Below, in pieces: positions 41,711-49,710 of a DNA stretch of 57,328 bases. Every line of letters starts with the position of its first letter. Within the stretch, counting starts at the first letter, position 1. This DNA comes from Sphingomonas sp. SRS2 (lineage in GTDB: Bacteria > Pseudomonadota > Alphaproteobacteria > Sphingomonadales > Sphingomonadaceae). The stretch is taken from assembly GCF_000971055.1 (NCBI RefSeq), contig NZ_LARW01000063.1, forward strand, positions 1 through 57,328, given 5' to 3'. The notes beneath the pieces are model-generated. The model was given only the letters and a program-made list of their open reading frames with translations. It was not told the DNA's origin and made no database searches. The position numbers and the translations under genes are program-made.

Positions 41711-42120
41711 CCAACCTCTACATGCTCGACACCAACATCGTGTCCGACCTTGCGCGCAATCCCCAGGGCGCCGTCGCGAAGCGGATCGCGGATGTCGGGC
41801 CGGACACGATCTGCGTCAGCATCATTACCGCCGCGGAACTGCGTTACGGTTGCGCGAAAAAGGGATCGCCGCGGTTGCTCGCTCAGATCGAAGCCATTCT
41901 CGACAGCGTGCAGATACTTGCGCTCCAAGTCCCCGCCGACACGGAATATGGCGGCATCCGCGCCGAACTCGAAGCCGCGGGCAAGCCCATCACCCCCAAC
42001 GATCTCTTCATCGCTGCCCACGCCTATGCCCTCGAAGCGGTCCTAGTGACCGCCAATGTGGGTGAGTTCTCGCGGGTACGCGCGCTCAAGGTCGAGAACT
42101 GGCTGGACGGGGTCCATTGA
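41707..42120 (+). CDS. vapC: VapC PIN-domain toxin
   Basis: A 137-residue PIN ribonuclease from a GTG start. YMLDTNIVSDLARNP carries the first Asp, SIITAAELRYGCAKKGSPRL the Glu, and GKPITPNDLFIAAHAYALEA plus LVTANVGEFSRV the last acidic residues. This is the VapC/FitB type that acts on initiator tRNA in characterised members. All motifs are intact. It ends just before copy 2 of the 586-bp repeat. Confidence 0.92.
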   Translation: MTNLYMLDTNIVSDLARNPQGAVAKRIADVGPDTICVSIITAAELRYGCAKKGSPRLLAQIEAILDSVQILALQVPADTEYGGIRAELEAAGKPITPNDLFIAAHAYALEAVLVTANVGEFSRVRALKVENWLDGVH

Positions 42121-42193
42121 CTCATGGCCGGGCCGCGCCTTTGGCCTGACCCGAGCTCCAAAAACGACAGCCCATCATATCGCCATGGGCAAT

Positions 42194-42779
42194 CCCGAGG
42201 CCGCGGACGCGGGCCTCGGATGGGGCGCTTGCGCGCCTGCTCGGCCGAACGGCCGAGGAGAGGAGTGGGGAGGAGGAATTTGGCTCGGACACGGTGTTCG
42301 AGACCAGCTTCCAGGAGACTTTCCCATGAACATCGGTTCGATCAAGCAGAATGACGCCGGCATTTTCGTCGGCAAGATCGCGACGCTGACGATTGCCATG
42401 ACGATCGCGCTGCGCGAGGTGCACTCGGCCAATCCAAAGGCGCCGAAGTACGAGGTGCTGGCGCTGTCGGCCTCGCGCTCTTGGGTGCAGGTGGGCGCGC
42501 TGTTCGAGCTGTTCTCGAACGGCACGGGCGAGGCGTTCCTCAACGGCAAGATCGAGGACCCGAGCCTGGCCGCGCCGCTCTACATCTCGGCGTTCCGTCA
42601 GGAGGACGGCAGCTACAACATCGTGTGGTCGCGCCCGACCCGCCGCCGCGATCTCGCTGCCGAGATGGCGCCCAAGGCCGACGATGGCCTGCCGCCGCTG
42701 CCCGGTGCCGACGAGGCCGCCGAGCGCGGCCAGGGCGCCGAAGCCGGCCTCGGCCAGTCCTCCGCCGAACACGCGTTCG
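42194..42779 (+). repeat. 586-bp direct repeat, copy 2
   Basis: Appears identical to 35404-35989. To the left the match ends at CCCGAGG, and to the right at ACGCGTTCG within the gene. There is no transposase or target-site duplication at either edge, so homologous or replicative duplication is more likely than transposition. Confidence 0.9.
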
Positions 42780-42868
42780 GTGGCGGTGAGCCCCAGCAGG
42801 AAAGCGGCCGCCGGCAGCGCCGCCAGCGCGCGACCGAGCAGGCGGAGGAGCCCGAAACCGTCAGCTGA
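42326..42868 (+). CDS. DUF736 domain protein, copy 2 (long form)
   Basis: A 180-residue DUF736 protein. Residues 1-151 match copy 1 exactly. The tail continues FGGGEPQQESGRRQRRQRAT and ends EEPETVS, giving 27 more residues. The natural, basic and acidic, tail and the matching terminator at 42919 suggest this is the ancestral copy, and that copy 1 is the shortened duplicate. Function is unknown. Confidence 0.9.
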   Translation: MNIGSIKQNDAGIFVGKIATLTIAMTIALREVHSANPKAPKYEVLALSASRSWVQVGALFELFSNGTGEAFLNGKIEDPSLAAPLYISAFRQEDGSYNIVWSRPTRRRDLAAEMAPKADDGLPPLPGADEAAERGQGAEAGLGQSSAEHAFGGGEPQQESGRRQRRQRATEQAEEPETVS

Positions 42869-42918
42869 ACCCCCGCCGTGCTCGGTCCCACGCCTCCCCG
42901 GCCGGGCACGCCCCTCGC

Positions 42919-42961
42919 AGGGCCCGCTTCGCTCTCCCCGGCGAAGCGGGCCCTGTTTTTC
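42919..42961 (+). terminator. rho-independent terminator after DUF736 copy 2
   Basis: A 14-bp stem (AGGGCCCGCTTCGC / GCGAAGCGGGCCCT) with an 8-base loop is followed by GTTTTTCGTTCT. It ends the DUF736 transcript. Confidence 0.85.
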
Positions 42962-42974
42962 GTTCTCGCCCAGC

Positions 42975-43348
42975 CTATCGGCGTCCCGGCCGGGGGTGAC
43001 GGAGTATCAGCATATAGGCCGACAGGTCATCGACCTGATCGTCCGCGATCTCGAAATTCATGATCTCGGGGAAGTTGTGCGAATGCCGCAGCCATTAGGT
43101 CAGCGTTTCGGCCGTCAAGCCTACGTTGGCGACGACATTCCCGGAGCGCGGCGCGTCCGGATTGGGAGAAACCGTTCGGGAACCACGGCACGACATCCCG
43201 AACGATGCTCTTCGGCAAAGGCCTTGCCCCTTGCCGCCGAAGCGCTCGAAACCGAGGCCGCGGGCGGCGAAGCTGCCATGGCCCCACATGTCACCCCGGT
43301 TATCGCCAGGGGGACCGCGACACCGAGGAGATGCCGGCTATCGGCCAC
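42975..43348 (-). pseudogene. c-type cytochrome, decayed
   Basis: The minus strand starts MADSRHLLGVAVPLAITGVT (signal-like) and reaches ARGKAFAEEHRSGCRAVV, where a heme site CxxCH should stand. Here the first Cys is Arg and the His is Arg. The frame then shifts to SPNPDAPRSGNVVANVGLTA, and shifts again to HNFPEIMNFEIADDQVDDLS and AYMLILRHPRPGRR before TAG at 42975-42977. The C-terminal part is a typical small cytochrome c helix. Loss of the heme motif and two frameshifts make it non-functional. Confidence 0.8.
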
Positions 43349-43353
43349 GTGCC

Positions 43354-43844
43354 CTACTTGCGCGGCAAGGCCGCGAACAGGAGCTTCAGGTGGAAACCGT
43401 TCACAGGCGTCTGATCCTGTGCCGACAGCATCGGCGTCGCGCCGGCGCGATAGATCAGGCCCCAGCGAACATGCCGGCCGCCCGTTCCAGCGTACCCGCC
43501 GATATCGCGGAAGTTCGGTCCCAGCTTGAGCGGTACGAGCCGTTCCGCGACTCGCGTGACCGAGCTATCCGTCGTGTCCCGCAGGAGGAAATAGGGGCGA
43601 TTGTTCGGCCCCACGGCGCACCGAGGCCGTTCCGTCCGCGTCACGCATCGATACCGGCGTCGCCGCCGCGACCCTGACATCACCAGCGCTGGCCTGAAGC
43701 ACGTCGACCGGTGCTGGCGCGGTCCACCGGAGCGTAACCTGTCCGTCGCCGCACACGGCCGTGGGATCCGACACGCGCGCAACCGCAAACCCAGCGACAC
43801 CGCCGAGCAGCATGATAGCCAAGGCGGCTGAAACGGTTCGTCAT
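43354..43844 (-). pseudogene. tyrosine-protein phosphatase-like, decayed
   Basis: The minus strand from 43844 reads MTNRFSR, then in a shifted frame AIMLLGGVAGFAVARVSDPT and VTLRWTAPAPVDVLQASAGD. After another shift come RPYFLLRDTTDSSVTRVAER and LGPNFRDIGGYAGTGGRHVR with WGLIYRAGATPMLS. This is the N-terminal half of a secreted Tyr phosphatase of the type with NFRDIGGY. The catalytic HCxxGxxR part is missing: the gene ends at a truncation near 43370, next to the cytochrome c remnant. Confidence 0.75.
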
Positions 43845-43882
43845 GATCGTCCAAGCCTTGAGGATCTCGGAAGCCCGCGCGC

Positions 43883-44182
43883 TCAATAGCGCTGCTGGCG
43901 CTCGTAGAGATCGCGATAATGCTGGATACGGGTGACGCGAAGCCCCTGCATACCCGAGCGATCGACCGCGCGCTGCCAGCCTGCGAACTCCTCCAGCGTC
44001 AGGCCGTAGCGCTCGCAGACTTCGTCGATCGTCAAAAGGCCGCCGTTGACCGCCGCGACGACCTCGGCCTTGCGCCGCACGACCCAGCGCCGGGTGTCCG
44101 GCGCGGGCAGCGTCTCCATCGTGAGCGGCTCGCCCAGCGGTCCAATCACACGGGCCGGCCGGAATTTCTGGTTCTCGATCAT
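43883..44182 (-). CDS. sciP: SciP-like CtrA inhibitor (DUF1153)
   Basis: A 99-residue protein almost perfectly of the SciP type: MIENQKFRPARVIGPLGEPL, RRWVVRRKAEVVAAVNGGLL, TIDEVCERYGLTLEEFAGWQ and GMQGLRVTRIQHYRDLYERQ. In Caulobacter, SciP binds DNA and blocks CtrA-activated promoters in G1. It is a helix-turn-helix protein and is usually a single-copy chromosomal gene. Its presence among plasmid-type genes means either this part is chromosomal or the element carries an extra copy that could alter the host cell cycle. Confidence 0.9.
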   Translation of the reverse strand: MIENQKFRPARVIGPLGEPLTMETLPAPDTRRWVVRRKAEVVAAVNGGLLTIDEVCERYGLTLEEFAGWQRAVDRSGMQGLRVTRIQHYRDLYERQQRY

Positions 44183-44735
44183 TTCGTTCTCTCTCGCCCG
44201 GCGACGCCCGCAAGCTCTTCTCCGATGGTTCTCCCCCCGTTATGCCGCCGTCATGGTTGTCACGGCCTGAAGCATCAGGGTTAACGCCGGCGCCCTGGTC
44301 GATGCTCTGCCTCGGCTCGGCGCAGAGTGACGATCTCGTTTTCGCAAGAAGCGCCGCCACCGGCCGACGGGTCGGTGAACGGCCCGCACCTCAGGCGATG
44401 CCAGGCGGGTGCAGTACGCCCACGCACGCGGCGGCAGCGGTGATTTCGCGGCCAATCCTTTGCCGCCCACCTGGGCGGTTGGCGAGCCGCGACCGGCCGG
44501 CGCCTGACGGCGGATCACGAAGGACTGACGGGAGCCATTCTCCTTTCGCGCACTGTCCCGATGATCTCGGCCCAGCCCGCACTGCGGGGCAACGCCGCGC
44601 CAAGGCTGCGTCGATGGCAAGCTCTCCAGATGCCGGCGCGAGCCACCTCATCACCGCGCCGAACATTCACAGGCCATCCGGCCACCCGCTTGGTGGAATG
44701 AACGCTACGCCCGTGCGGGACCGCCGCAACCCGCC
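44183..44735. other. gap without a convincing gene
   Basis: These 553 bases between the divergent sciP-like and ssb genes hold no frame with convincing protein character on either strand. The minus-strand promoter of sciP should lie at the left edge. Confidence 0.4.
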
Positions 44736-44815
44736 ATTTTCCGACCGTGTTGAGGCCTTGCGGCCTCTGCCCGCACCACTCGAAAAATGGGGGTTTCCCC
44801 GCGCCGCGGCGCGGG
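44736..44815 (+). promoter_or_regulatory. divergent copy of the GC-rich leader, before ssb
   Basis: The segment holds CCATTTTCC, a small hairpin GAGGCCTTGCGGCCTC, then CGAAAAATGGGGGTTTCCCC and a CGCGCCGCGGCGCGG stem. The order of an ATTTT element, a hairpin, an AAAA element with C/G runs, and a GC stem resembles the leaders at 47069 and 49711, about 85 bases before the start. The similarity is looser than between those two. Confidence 0.35.
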
Positions 44816-44899
44816 TGCGGCGCCCCCTCGATCACGGGCCTTCGCGATTGTTCATCCCAGCGGGATCGGCCCGCTGGCGCAACGCGAAAGGTTACGCGC

Positions 44900-45229
44900 A
44901 TGAACAAGGTTTTTCTCTCGGGCCGCATCACGTCGGACATCAGCCGCTTCGGCACCGACAGCAAGGGCGGCGTCAGCTTCAGCCTCGTCACGTCCAAGCC
45001 GGTGATCAAGGACGGCCAGGTCCAGAAGGACGACAATGGCTATACCGAGACCTACGACGAGTTCCACACGGTCAAGGCCTTCAACGGTCTCGGCAAGTCC
45101 GTCGCCAACCACAAGAAGAAGGGCGACAAGCTCATGGTCGTCGGCGAGATCCGCTACAGCCGCAACGAGCGCGACGGGCGCACCTATTACAACACCGACA
45201 TCGTCGCCGAGGAAATCGAGTTCCTCTGA
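44900..45229 (+). CDS. ssb: single-stranded DNA-binding protein
   Basis: A 109-residue OB-fold protein: MNKVFLSGRITSDISRFGTD, SFSLVTSKPVIKDGQVQKDD, NGYTETYDEFHTVKAFNGLG, KGDKLMVVGEIRYSRNERDG and YYNTDIVAEEIEFL. This is the SSB/PriB core without the disordered C-terminal tail and its acidic DDxPF tip, as in many short plasmid SSBs. It would protect single strands during transfer or replication of the element. A terminator (45237-45261) follows. Confidence 0.9.
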   Translation: MNKVFLSGRITSDISRFGTDSKGGVSFSLVTSKPVIKDGQVQKDDNGYTETYDEFHTVKAFNGLGKSVANHKKKGDKLMVVGEIRYSRNERDGRTYYNTDIVAEEIEFL

Positions 45230-45236
45230 TCCCTCC

Positions 45237-45261
45237 GGGCGGCCTTCGGGCCGCCCTTCTC
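45237..45261 (+). terminator. terminator after ssb
   Basis: A perfect 8-bp stem (GGGCGGCC / GGCCGCCC) with a UUCG loop is followed by TTCTCATTTTT. It separates ssb from the next gene. Confidence 0.8.
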
Positions 45262-45282
45262 ATTTTTGCGAAAGGCAGCACA

Positions 45283-45612
45283 ATGTTCCATCTCGCCACC
45301 TTCGATGAGATCGCCGGGGTCGACCACGGGATCGAAGTCACCAACCCCAGCATGGTCGCCCGAATTCGCCGGGCCGCCGACAGCCTGGGCCGCTACGAGA
45401 TCGCCGCCCGCCTGGCCCAGGCCATCACCGAGGCCGCCGACGCGGCCCACACGCGCGCCTTCGAGCAAGCGCAGTTCGGCGAAGCCAGCGCCGACGCGAT
45501 CGTCGACTGCGAATATTATGACGAGCTCGCGGCTGCCTGGTCGCTGGTCGCCGCCGAGCACCAGCTGATCACTCCCGAAACCATCCTCGCGCACGACGGG
45601 TCGGTCCACTGA
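45283..45612 (+). CDS. hypothetical protein
   Basis: A 109-residue helical protein starting MFHLATFDEIAGVDHGIEVT, with MVARIRRAADSLGRYEIAAR and AITEAADAAHTRAFEQAQFG. No family is recognised. It follows the ssb terminator, so its transcript is either read-through or starts within about 25 bases of its own ATG. Confidence 0.65.
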   Translation: MFHLATFDEIAGVDHGIEVTNPSMVARIRRAADSLGRYEIAARLAQAITEAADAAHTRAFEQAQFGEASADAIVDCEYYDELAAAWSLVAAEHQLITPETILAHDGSVH

Positions 45613-45644
45613 CCCGTCACACGCCCCTCGAACGGAGCACCATC

Positions 45645-46247
45645 ATGATCCAAGCCGCTTCCGCACCATGTGTCGTCGCCCATAGCTACGGCATCATCAT
45701 GCACCATCGTCTCGCCTGGTGGCTGGTCGAGTTTCCCGAGCTCGACGCCGCGCCGGTCCGCGCCCGCAAGCTCTCGGGCAAGCTCACCGCCGGCATGACC
45801 GACTGGCTCCGCGCCGAGACCGGCGATCCCGGCCTCGCGGCCGATGTCGCCGCGCTCAATCCCGAGAGCCGCTGCTGGTCCGGCGAATTCTCCACCGTTC
45901 CCACCATGGGCGGCGCCGATCTGTTCGACATCGATGCCCATCCCTGGGGCAGCGAACCCGGCGAACTCGAGACCCGGCTCGCGCGCACCATGATCGATGC
46001 GACGCTGCGCCCGGTCCCCAGCGGCTTCGTCTCGGTCTTCACCGCGCTTCCGCCAGAAAACCAGCCGGTGCTCGCCATCCGGCTGAGCGGCTACACCTGC
46101 GCGACGTTCGATCTGCTGACCGCGCGGCATATGCCGACCTATCGGCCGCGATCGCCCTGGCGCGATATCTCAGGCGATGCTGTGTCGGACAGCGGCAGCG
46201 ACATCATCGGATGGTGCGCGGCAGCGGACTGGATCAGGCCGACCTGA
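45645..46247 (+). CDS. hypothetical protein
   Basis: A 200-residue protein starting MIQAASAPCVVAHSYGIIMH, with WWLVEFPELDAAPVRARKLS, SRCWSGEFSTVPTMGGADLF and PSGFVSVFTALPPENQPVLA. It is soluble, has several Trp, and has no recognised motif. It lies 32 bases after the preceding gene and is probably co-transcribed with it. Confidence 0.65.
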   Translation: MIQAASAPCVVAHSYGIIMHHRLAWWLVEFPELDAAPVRARKLSGKLTAGMTDWLRAETGDPGLAADVAALNPESRCWSGEFSTVPTMGGADLFDIDAHPWGSEPGELETRLARTMIDATLRPVPSGFVSVFTALPPENQPVLAIRLSGYTCATFDLLTARHMPTYRPRSPWRDISGDAVSDSGSDIIGWCAAADWIRPT

Positions 46248-46373
46248 AACCACGCCCGCTTGGCTGGCCCGTGCTTCCGGTCGCAGGGCCACGCCTGGGC
46301 CGCGCGGCGGCCCAGGCCGAAGAAAGAGGCAAGAGGGGCCTTCCCTTCGTTCACGCGACGGAGGGGAGTTCCT

Positions 46374-46595
46374 ATGTGCAGACCCGATGAAGAGACCCGG
46401 CCCCGCCGCATATGGGTGCGGGGCAGTAGCGTCTTCCATGGCCACCATGGCTACGGCCTTGTCGAGAACCCATGCGATCCGGACGGCTGGGTGCTGGCCT
46501 CCTTTGCCAGCGCGCCCGCGATCAAATGCGCCCATGACCTGCTAACCCCCGATCTTCGCCCGCTCGCCGTCGAGGATCTCTTCGGGCCGAACTGA
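46374..46595 (+). CDS. small hypothetical protein
   Basis: A 73-residue protein (MCRPDEETRPRRIWVRGSSV, then FHGHHGYGLVENPCDPDGWV) starting after GGAGGGGAG. It may form a small beta domain. No family is recognised. A purine box (46319-46338) lies about 36-55 bases upstream, as it does before many genes here. Confidence 0.55.
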   Translation: MCRPDEETRPRRIWVRGSSVFHGHHGYGLVENPCDPDGWVLASFASAPAIKCAHDLLTPDLRPLAVEDLFGPN

Positions 46596-47068
46596 ACCGA
46601 CCGCCGGGGGCACGCGCCGCTGCGCACGCACGCGATTGCAGCGCAATGACGACGCTCCGAGTTGGTTTCATGGTGCTTCACTGTTGTGTCTCACCATGTG
46701 CCGCGCTTTGTACCGCGGGCTATCCTTTCTCGTAACATACGGGCGGATATGAGGCCGCGGTCCTGCGCGCGATGCGCCTGCAATGGCCGAGAGAGCCATG
46801 CTTGTCGCTCGTTCCAGGAGGGGTGGCAGCTGGATCGGCGCATCCCGCCCGCTCGGCGCGGACGGGACCGGGGCTCTATTCGCTAAGCCGCCGCCCGCTT
46901 TGCAAGCGGACCCCGGCCAAGCTCACGGAGCCAGGCCCCTGGCCTGTCTCCGCCCGTCCGGGTCACGATCCCGCTTGCGTGGTTACTCCCCGCTGAGGGT
47001 TGTACACCCCTATTCCTCTCTTGTGTCTGCCTAGTGTGGCATGCGGGGTTGGCGGTCCGTCGAGCATG
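46596..47068. other. gap without a gene
   Basis: These 473 bases carry no convincing reading frame. They precede the conserved leader at 47069 and should contain the promoter of the DUF2493 gene, but no strong -35/-10 pair stands out. Confidence 0.4.
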
Positions 47069-47148
47069 AGCGGTCCCCCCCAATTTTTGCGCGCGGCCGC
47101 TGGCGCGCCCACCCGAAAAAATCGGTTCCCCCGCTCCCCGCGCGGCGG
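47069..47148 (+). promoter_or_regulatory. conserved GC-rich leader, copy A
   Basis: The bases AGCGGTCCCCCCCAATTTTT, a GC hairpin, AAAAAATCGGTTCCCCCGCT and then a CGCGCGGCGG run recur almost unchanged at 49711-49791. In both places the leader ends 97-127 bases before a start codon and is followed by CCTGACC and a CTCATCG...GATGAG hairpin. Paired A and T runs plus GC stems suggest a folded leader RNA or a protein-binding control region. Confidence 0.55.
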
Positions 47149-47274
47149 CGTTAACCGGGGTCCGGCCGCAGGCGGCCGGCTTCCCGGTTAACGTGCCCGA
47201 CCTCCCTGACCACCGCATGCCCTGAGCAAGGCCTCATCGCGTGGATGAGACATTCAAAAGCCATGGAGGCCAAC

Positions 47275-48276
47275 ATGACCAAGTCTTTCTCGAACTTCGC
47301 CGATTTCGCCAGCTTCATCGCCAGCGAAACCGGAACCGACGAGCGCAGCCCGCTCTACGAGAGCGCATTCATCGAGTATGACGAGCGCGCCAAGCTGTCG
47401 CCGGTCGACGAGAGCGAACAGCTCGAAATGCCCGATCCGGAGCAGGCCCGAGCTGCTGTCGAGATGGTGATGGCGACGCTGTTCGACGTGTTCCGCGATA
47501 CCCGCCTCGAACCCTTCGCCAGCGATCTCGCCTGGGGCTTCGTCAACAGCTTCCATGTCGTCGCGAAGCGGATCAGCGACCGCGAGGACGACGCGGCCAA
47601 GGAGCTTGGCGAACTCGCGCGCAGCTTCGATCCCAGCGAGATCTACGCCACGCAGGTCGAAGACGCGCAGCTGCTCTGCCAGACGCTGCAAGGGTGCCGC
47701 GATGCGATGGAATGCATGCGCGACCATGCCGCCGAAGTCTATCGCGTCGAGACCGGACGGCCCTATTCGCCGACCCGGGGAAGCCGGGTCTCTCACGGCG
47801 TCACCGCATCGATGATCGACGCCCGCGACTATCTGGCCGCAAGGGGACGCGAGCGCCGCGAGCAGTTCACGCCCGAAGGCCCCGTTGTCGCCTTTTCGGG
47901 GGGGCAGGTCTGGGAAGATCACGACATGCTCTGGAAGGGCCTCGACACGATCAAGGCCCGCATTCCCGAAATGATCCTCGCCACCACCGCCCAGACCAAA
48001 GGGTGCGATGCGATCGCCCAGGCTTGGGCGGCAGCGCGCGGCGTCAAGGTCATCATGTTCCGCCTCGACCGCCGGCTGGGGGCCAAGGCCGCCTTCGTTC
48101 GCAACGACCGTCTGCTTGCCCTGAAGCCGGTCGAAGCGGTGGTCTGCGACGGCTCCGGCATCCAGATGAACCTCGCACAGAAGCTGCGGCAGGCAGGCGT
48201 TCCCCTCCATGTCGTGAAACTCGACCAGCAGCGCCCGGCACCGCACTCGTCGCAGCGCATGGCGCGCAGGGGCTGA
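47275..48276 (+). CDS. DUF2493 (SLOG-type) protein
   Basis: A 333-residue protein from the ATG at 47275 (MTKSFSNFADFASFIASETG). Residues ~120-190 are a helical region (YATQVEDAQLLCQTLQGCRD, then DAMECMRDHAAEVYRVETGR). The C-terminal ~130 residues are DUF2493, a Rossmann-like SLOG-superfamily domain: VVAFSGGQVWEDHDMLWKGL, MILATTAQTKGCDAIAQAWA and KVIMFRLDRRLGAKAAFVRN. SLOG domains bind nucleotides or nucleotide-derived ligands. This architecture is standard in alphaproteobacterial plasmids. A terminator follows. Confidence 0.88.
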   Translation: MTKSFSNFADFASFIASETGTDERSPLYESAFIEYDERAKLSPVDESEQLEMPDPEQARAAVEMVMATLFDVFRDTRLEPFASDLAWGFVNSFHVVAKRISDREDDAAKELGELARSFDPSEIYATQVEDAQLLCQTLQGCRDAMECMRDHAAEVYRVETGRPYSPTRGSRVSHGVTASMIDARDYLAARGRERREQFTPEGPVVAFSGGQVWEDHDMLWKGLDTIKARIPEMILATTAQTKGCDAIAQAWAAARGVKVIMFRLDRRLGAKAAFVRNDRLLALKPVEAVVCDGSGIQMNLAQKLRQAGVPLHVVKLDQQRPAPHSSQRMARRG

Positions 48277-48290
48277 CCTCTGTGCATTCC

Positions 48291-48329
48291 GAGAGGCTCC
48301 GGCATCCGCCGGGGCCTCTCTTCCCTTTC
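48291..48329 (+). terminator. terminator after the DUF2493 gene
   Basis: A 13-bp stem (GAGAGGCTCCGGC / GCCGGGGCCTCTC, one T-G or mismatch) with a 4-base loop is followed by TTCCCTTTCTT. The T-run is broken, so termination may be moderate. Confidence 0.65.
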
Positions 48330-48470
48330 TTGGCGCGGTGCGGTGCGCGGGGGCATCGACCCCCCGCGCACCGCCTTGACGCTGCCCGACAGGACAGACG
48401 CTCAGCAGCACCCCTCCGACCAAAGAAAAGAGGGGTGAAGCCATGCGGTTTGCTCAAGGAGTCAAAGGCC

Positions 48471-49037
48471 ATGTCCGTCCTCTTCCGCATCACTGTTCCC
48501 GCCGACGACACGACCGATCCGCACGCGGTCATCACCGCGCGTCAGCTCGCCTCCTTCCGGCGCTATCTACGCACCGAGGGAGAACGGATCGGCATCGCCC
48601 TGATCGAACCCGACGAATATCTCGGGGACAGCTTCGAGGCACGCATCTGTCCACTGGCGCTTGCGGCCGTGACAGCGCAGTTCGATCATGATCCGGCTGT
48701 GATCAGCGTCGTCGAAGAGGCCCAGTTTCGGGGACGCCGGATCGCCGTCCATCACAGTTCGAGCGCGGGCGAAATAACGATCAGAGTCGCGCTTACATCC
48801 GATTGCGGGCTCGAACTCGATCTCGCTTACGGAAACGCCTATGCTCTTCTCGAAGCGCTCGATATCGGCGTGGATAGCGTCGGTGAAATCCCTCTCGACC
48901 AACTCCGCAACCGGCTTGCCGACCCTGAAACCTCGGTCCGCGCGGTGGCACGAGGCGTTGATCACTATCTTCCCCGGATCGAGCGTCTCCTCGCAAGCGT
49001 CAACGACGGCGAAGGTGCACGGCTGGCCTGGGCCTGA
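48471..49037 (+). CDS. hypothetical protein
   Basis: A 188-residue protein starting MSVLFRITVPADDTTDPHAV, with QLASFRRYLRTEGERIGIAL, ARICPLALAAVTAQFDHDPA and LELDLAYGNAYALLEALDIG. It is soluble and no family is recognised. A purine box (48421-48440) sits 31-50 bases upstream. It converges with the small minus-strand gene at 49052. Confidence 0.65.
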   Translation: MSVLFRITVPADDTTDPHAVITARQLASFRRYLRTEGERIGIALIEPDEYLGDSFEARICPLALAAVTAQFDHDPAVISVVEEAQFRGRRIAVHHSSSAGEITIRVALTSDCGLELDLAYGNAYALLEALDIGVDSVGEIPLDQLRNRLADPETSVRAVARGVDHYLPRIERLLASVNDGEGARLAWA

Positions 49038-49051
49038 CAGGCATCGTCAGC

Positions 49052-49243
49052 CTAGCATGATCCTTCCGTGTGCACGCTTTCGCCATCCCGCATGACGGTG
49101 TCGATCGCCAGCTGGAGATGCCCGGCCGCGATATTCTCCCCCAACATATCGAGTAGCGGAAGCACCTCCCGCATCAGGACGATAGCGAGCGCTCGCCTCG
49201 TGGTCTGATCAGCCTTCGATAAGTCTTCGATCCGCTCGATCAT
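49052..49243 (-). CDS. small hypothetical protein
   Basis: A 63-residue helical protein (MIERIEDLSKADQTTRRALA, then IVLMREVLPLLDMLGENIAA) with a strong GGAGGGG ribosome binding site before the start, which settles the ATG at 49243 over longer upstream extensions. No family is recognised. The region resembles plasmid partition or regulator accessory proteins only in size. Confidence 0.6.
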   Translation of the reverse strand: MIERIEDLSKADQTTRRALAIVLMREVLPLLDMLGENIAAGHLQLAIDTVMRDGESVHTEGSC

Positions 49244-49331
49244 ATCCCCTCCGACATACGTCAAAAAGCCGTGGGCCATCGGGACGGGGACCATATGAAA
49301 CCCCGGAAACTCCCGCGCACTGGGCGCGGGA

Positions 49332-49463
49332 GCCGGGGCTCGAAAACACAGTCGAAACAGTGCGCCTACGCTTTTAGTACCCGGGTACCTGGACATATGC
49401 GCAGGCACCCCGGCGTGAAGCTCACACCGAGTACCGCCTTCGACAGGGTTTTCGAGCCCCGGC
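49332..49463. repeat. long imperfect inverted repeat
   Basis: Bases 49332-49354 and 49441-49463 pair as reverse complements at 21 of 23 positions, around 86 bases. The outer arm begins GCCGGGGCTCGAAAAC. Inside lies a GTACCCGGGTAC palindrome. It is in a non-coding stretch between two genes. It could be a small mobile-element scar, an attachment or transfer site, or a structured RNA. Confidence 0.6.
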
Positions 49464-49710
49464 ACCACCGTTTTCGCAGCGCGGCCCGGCCCCTATCACA
49501 GACCACGATTCCCACCAAGAAGCCTTCGACTGGGAAGTCCGATATCCCTGCTACTTTGACCTCGCGGACGTTCGACCAAGGTGCTTTGCCGTTGACCCCG
49601 AACACCCTCGTGGGGCAGGAGAACAAAGCACGCGCGCTCTCACATCTCGGCATCAGACGAAGCTTCATCGCCAAAGCATGACGCTGGGTGTTTCTCGCCC
49701 GTCAAGGACC

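Noticed and set aside
42056-42325. An N-terminal extension of DUF736 copy 2 upstream of 42326
   Set aside because: The family starts at MNIGS and the identical copy 1 has the same ATG and leader; the extension is leader DNA and vapC overlap.
47694-48300. A plus-strand frame overlapping the DUF2493 gene and running into the next gene
   Set aside because: Only the part from 48471 reads as a protein; the rest is an out-of-frame copy of DUF2493 coding sequence.
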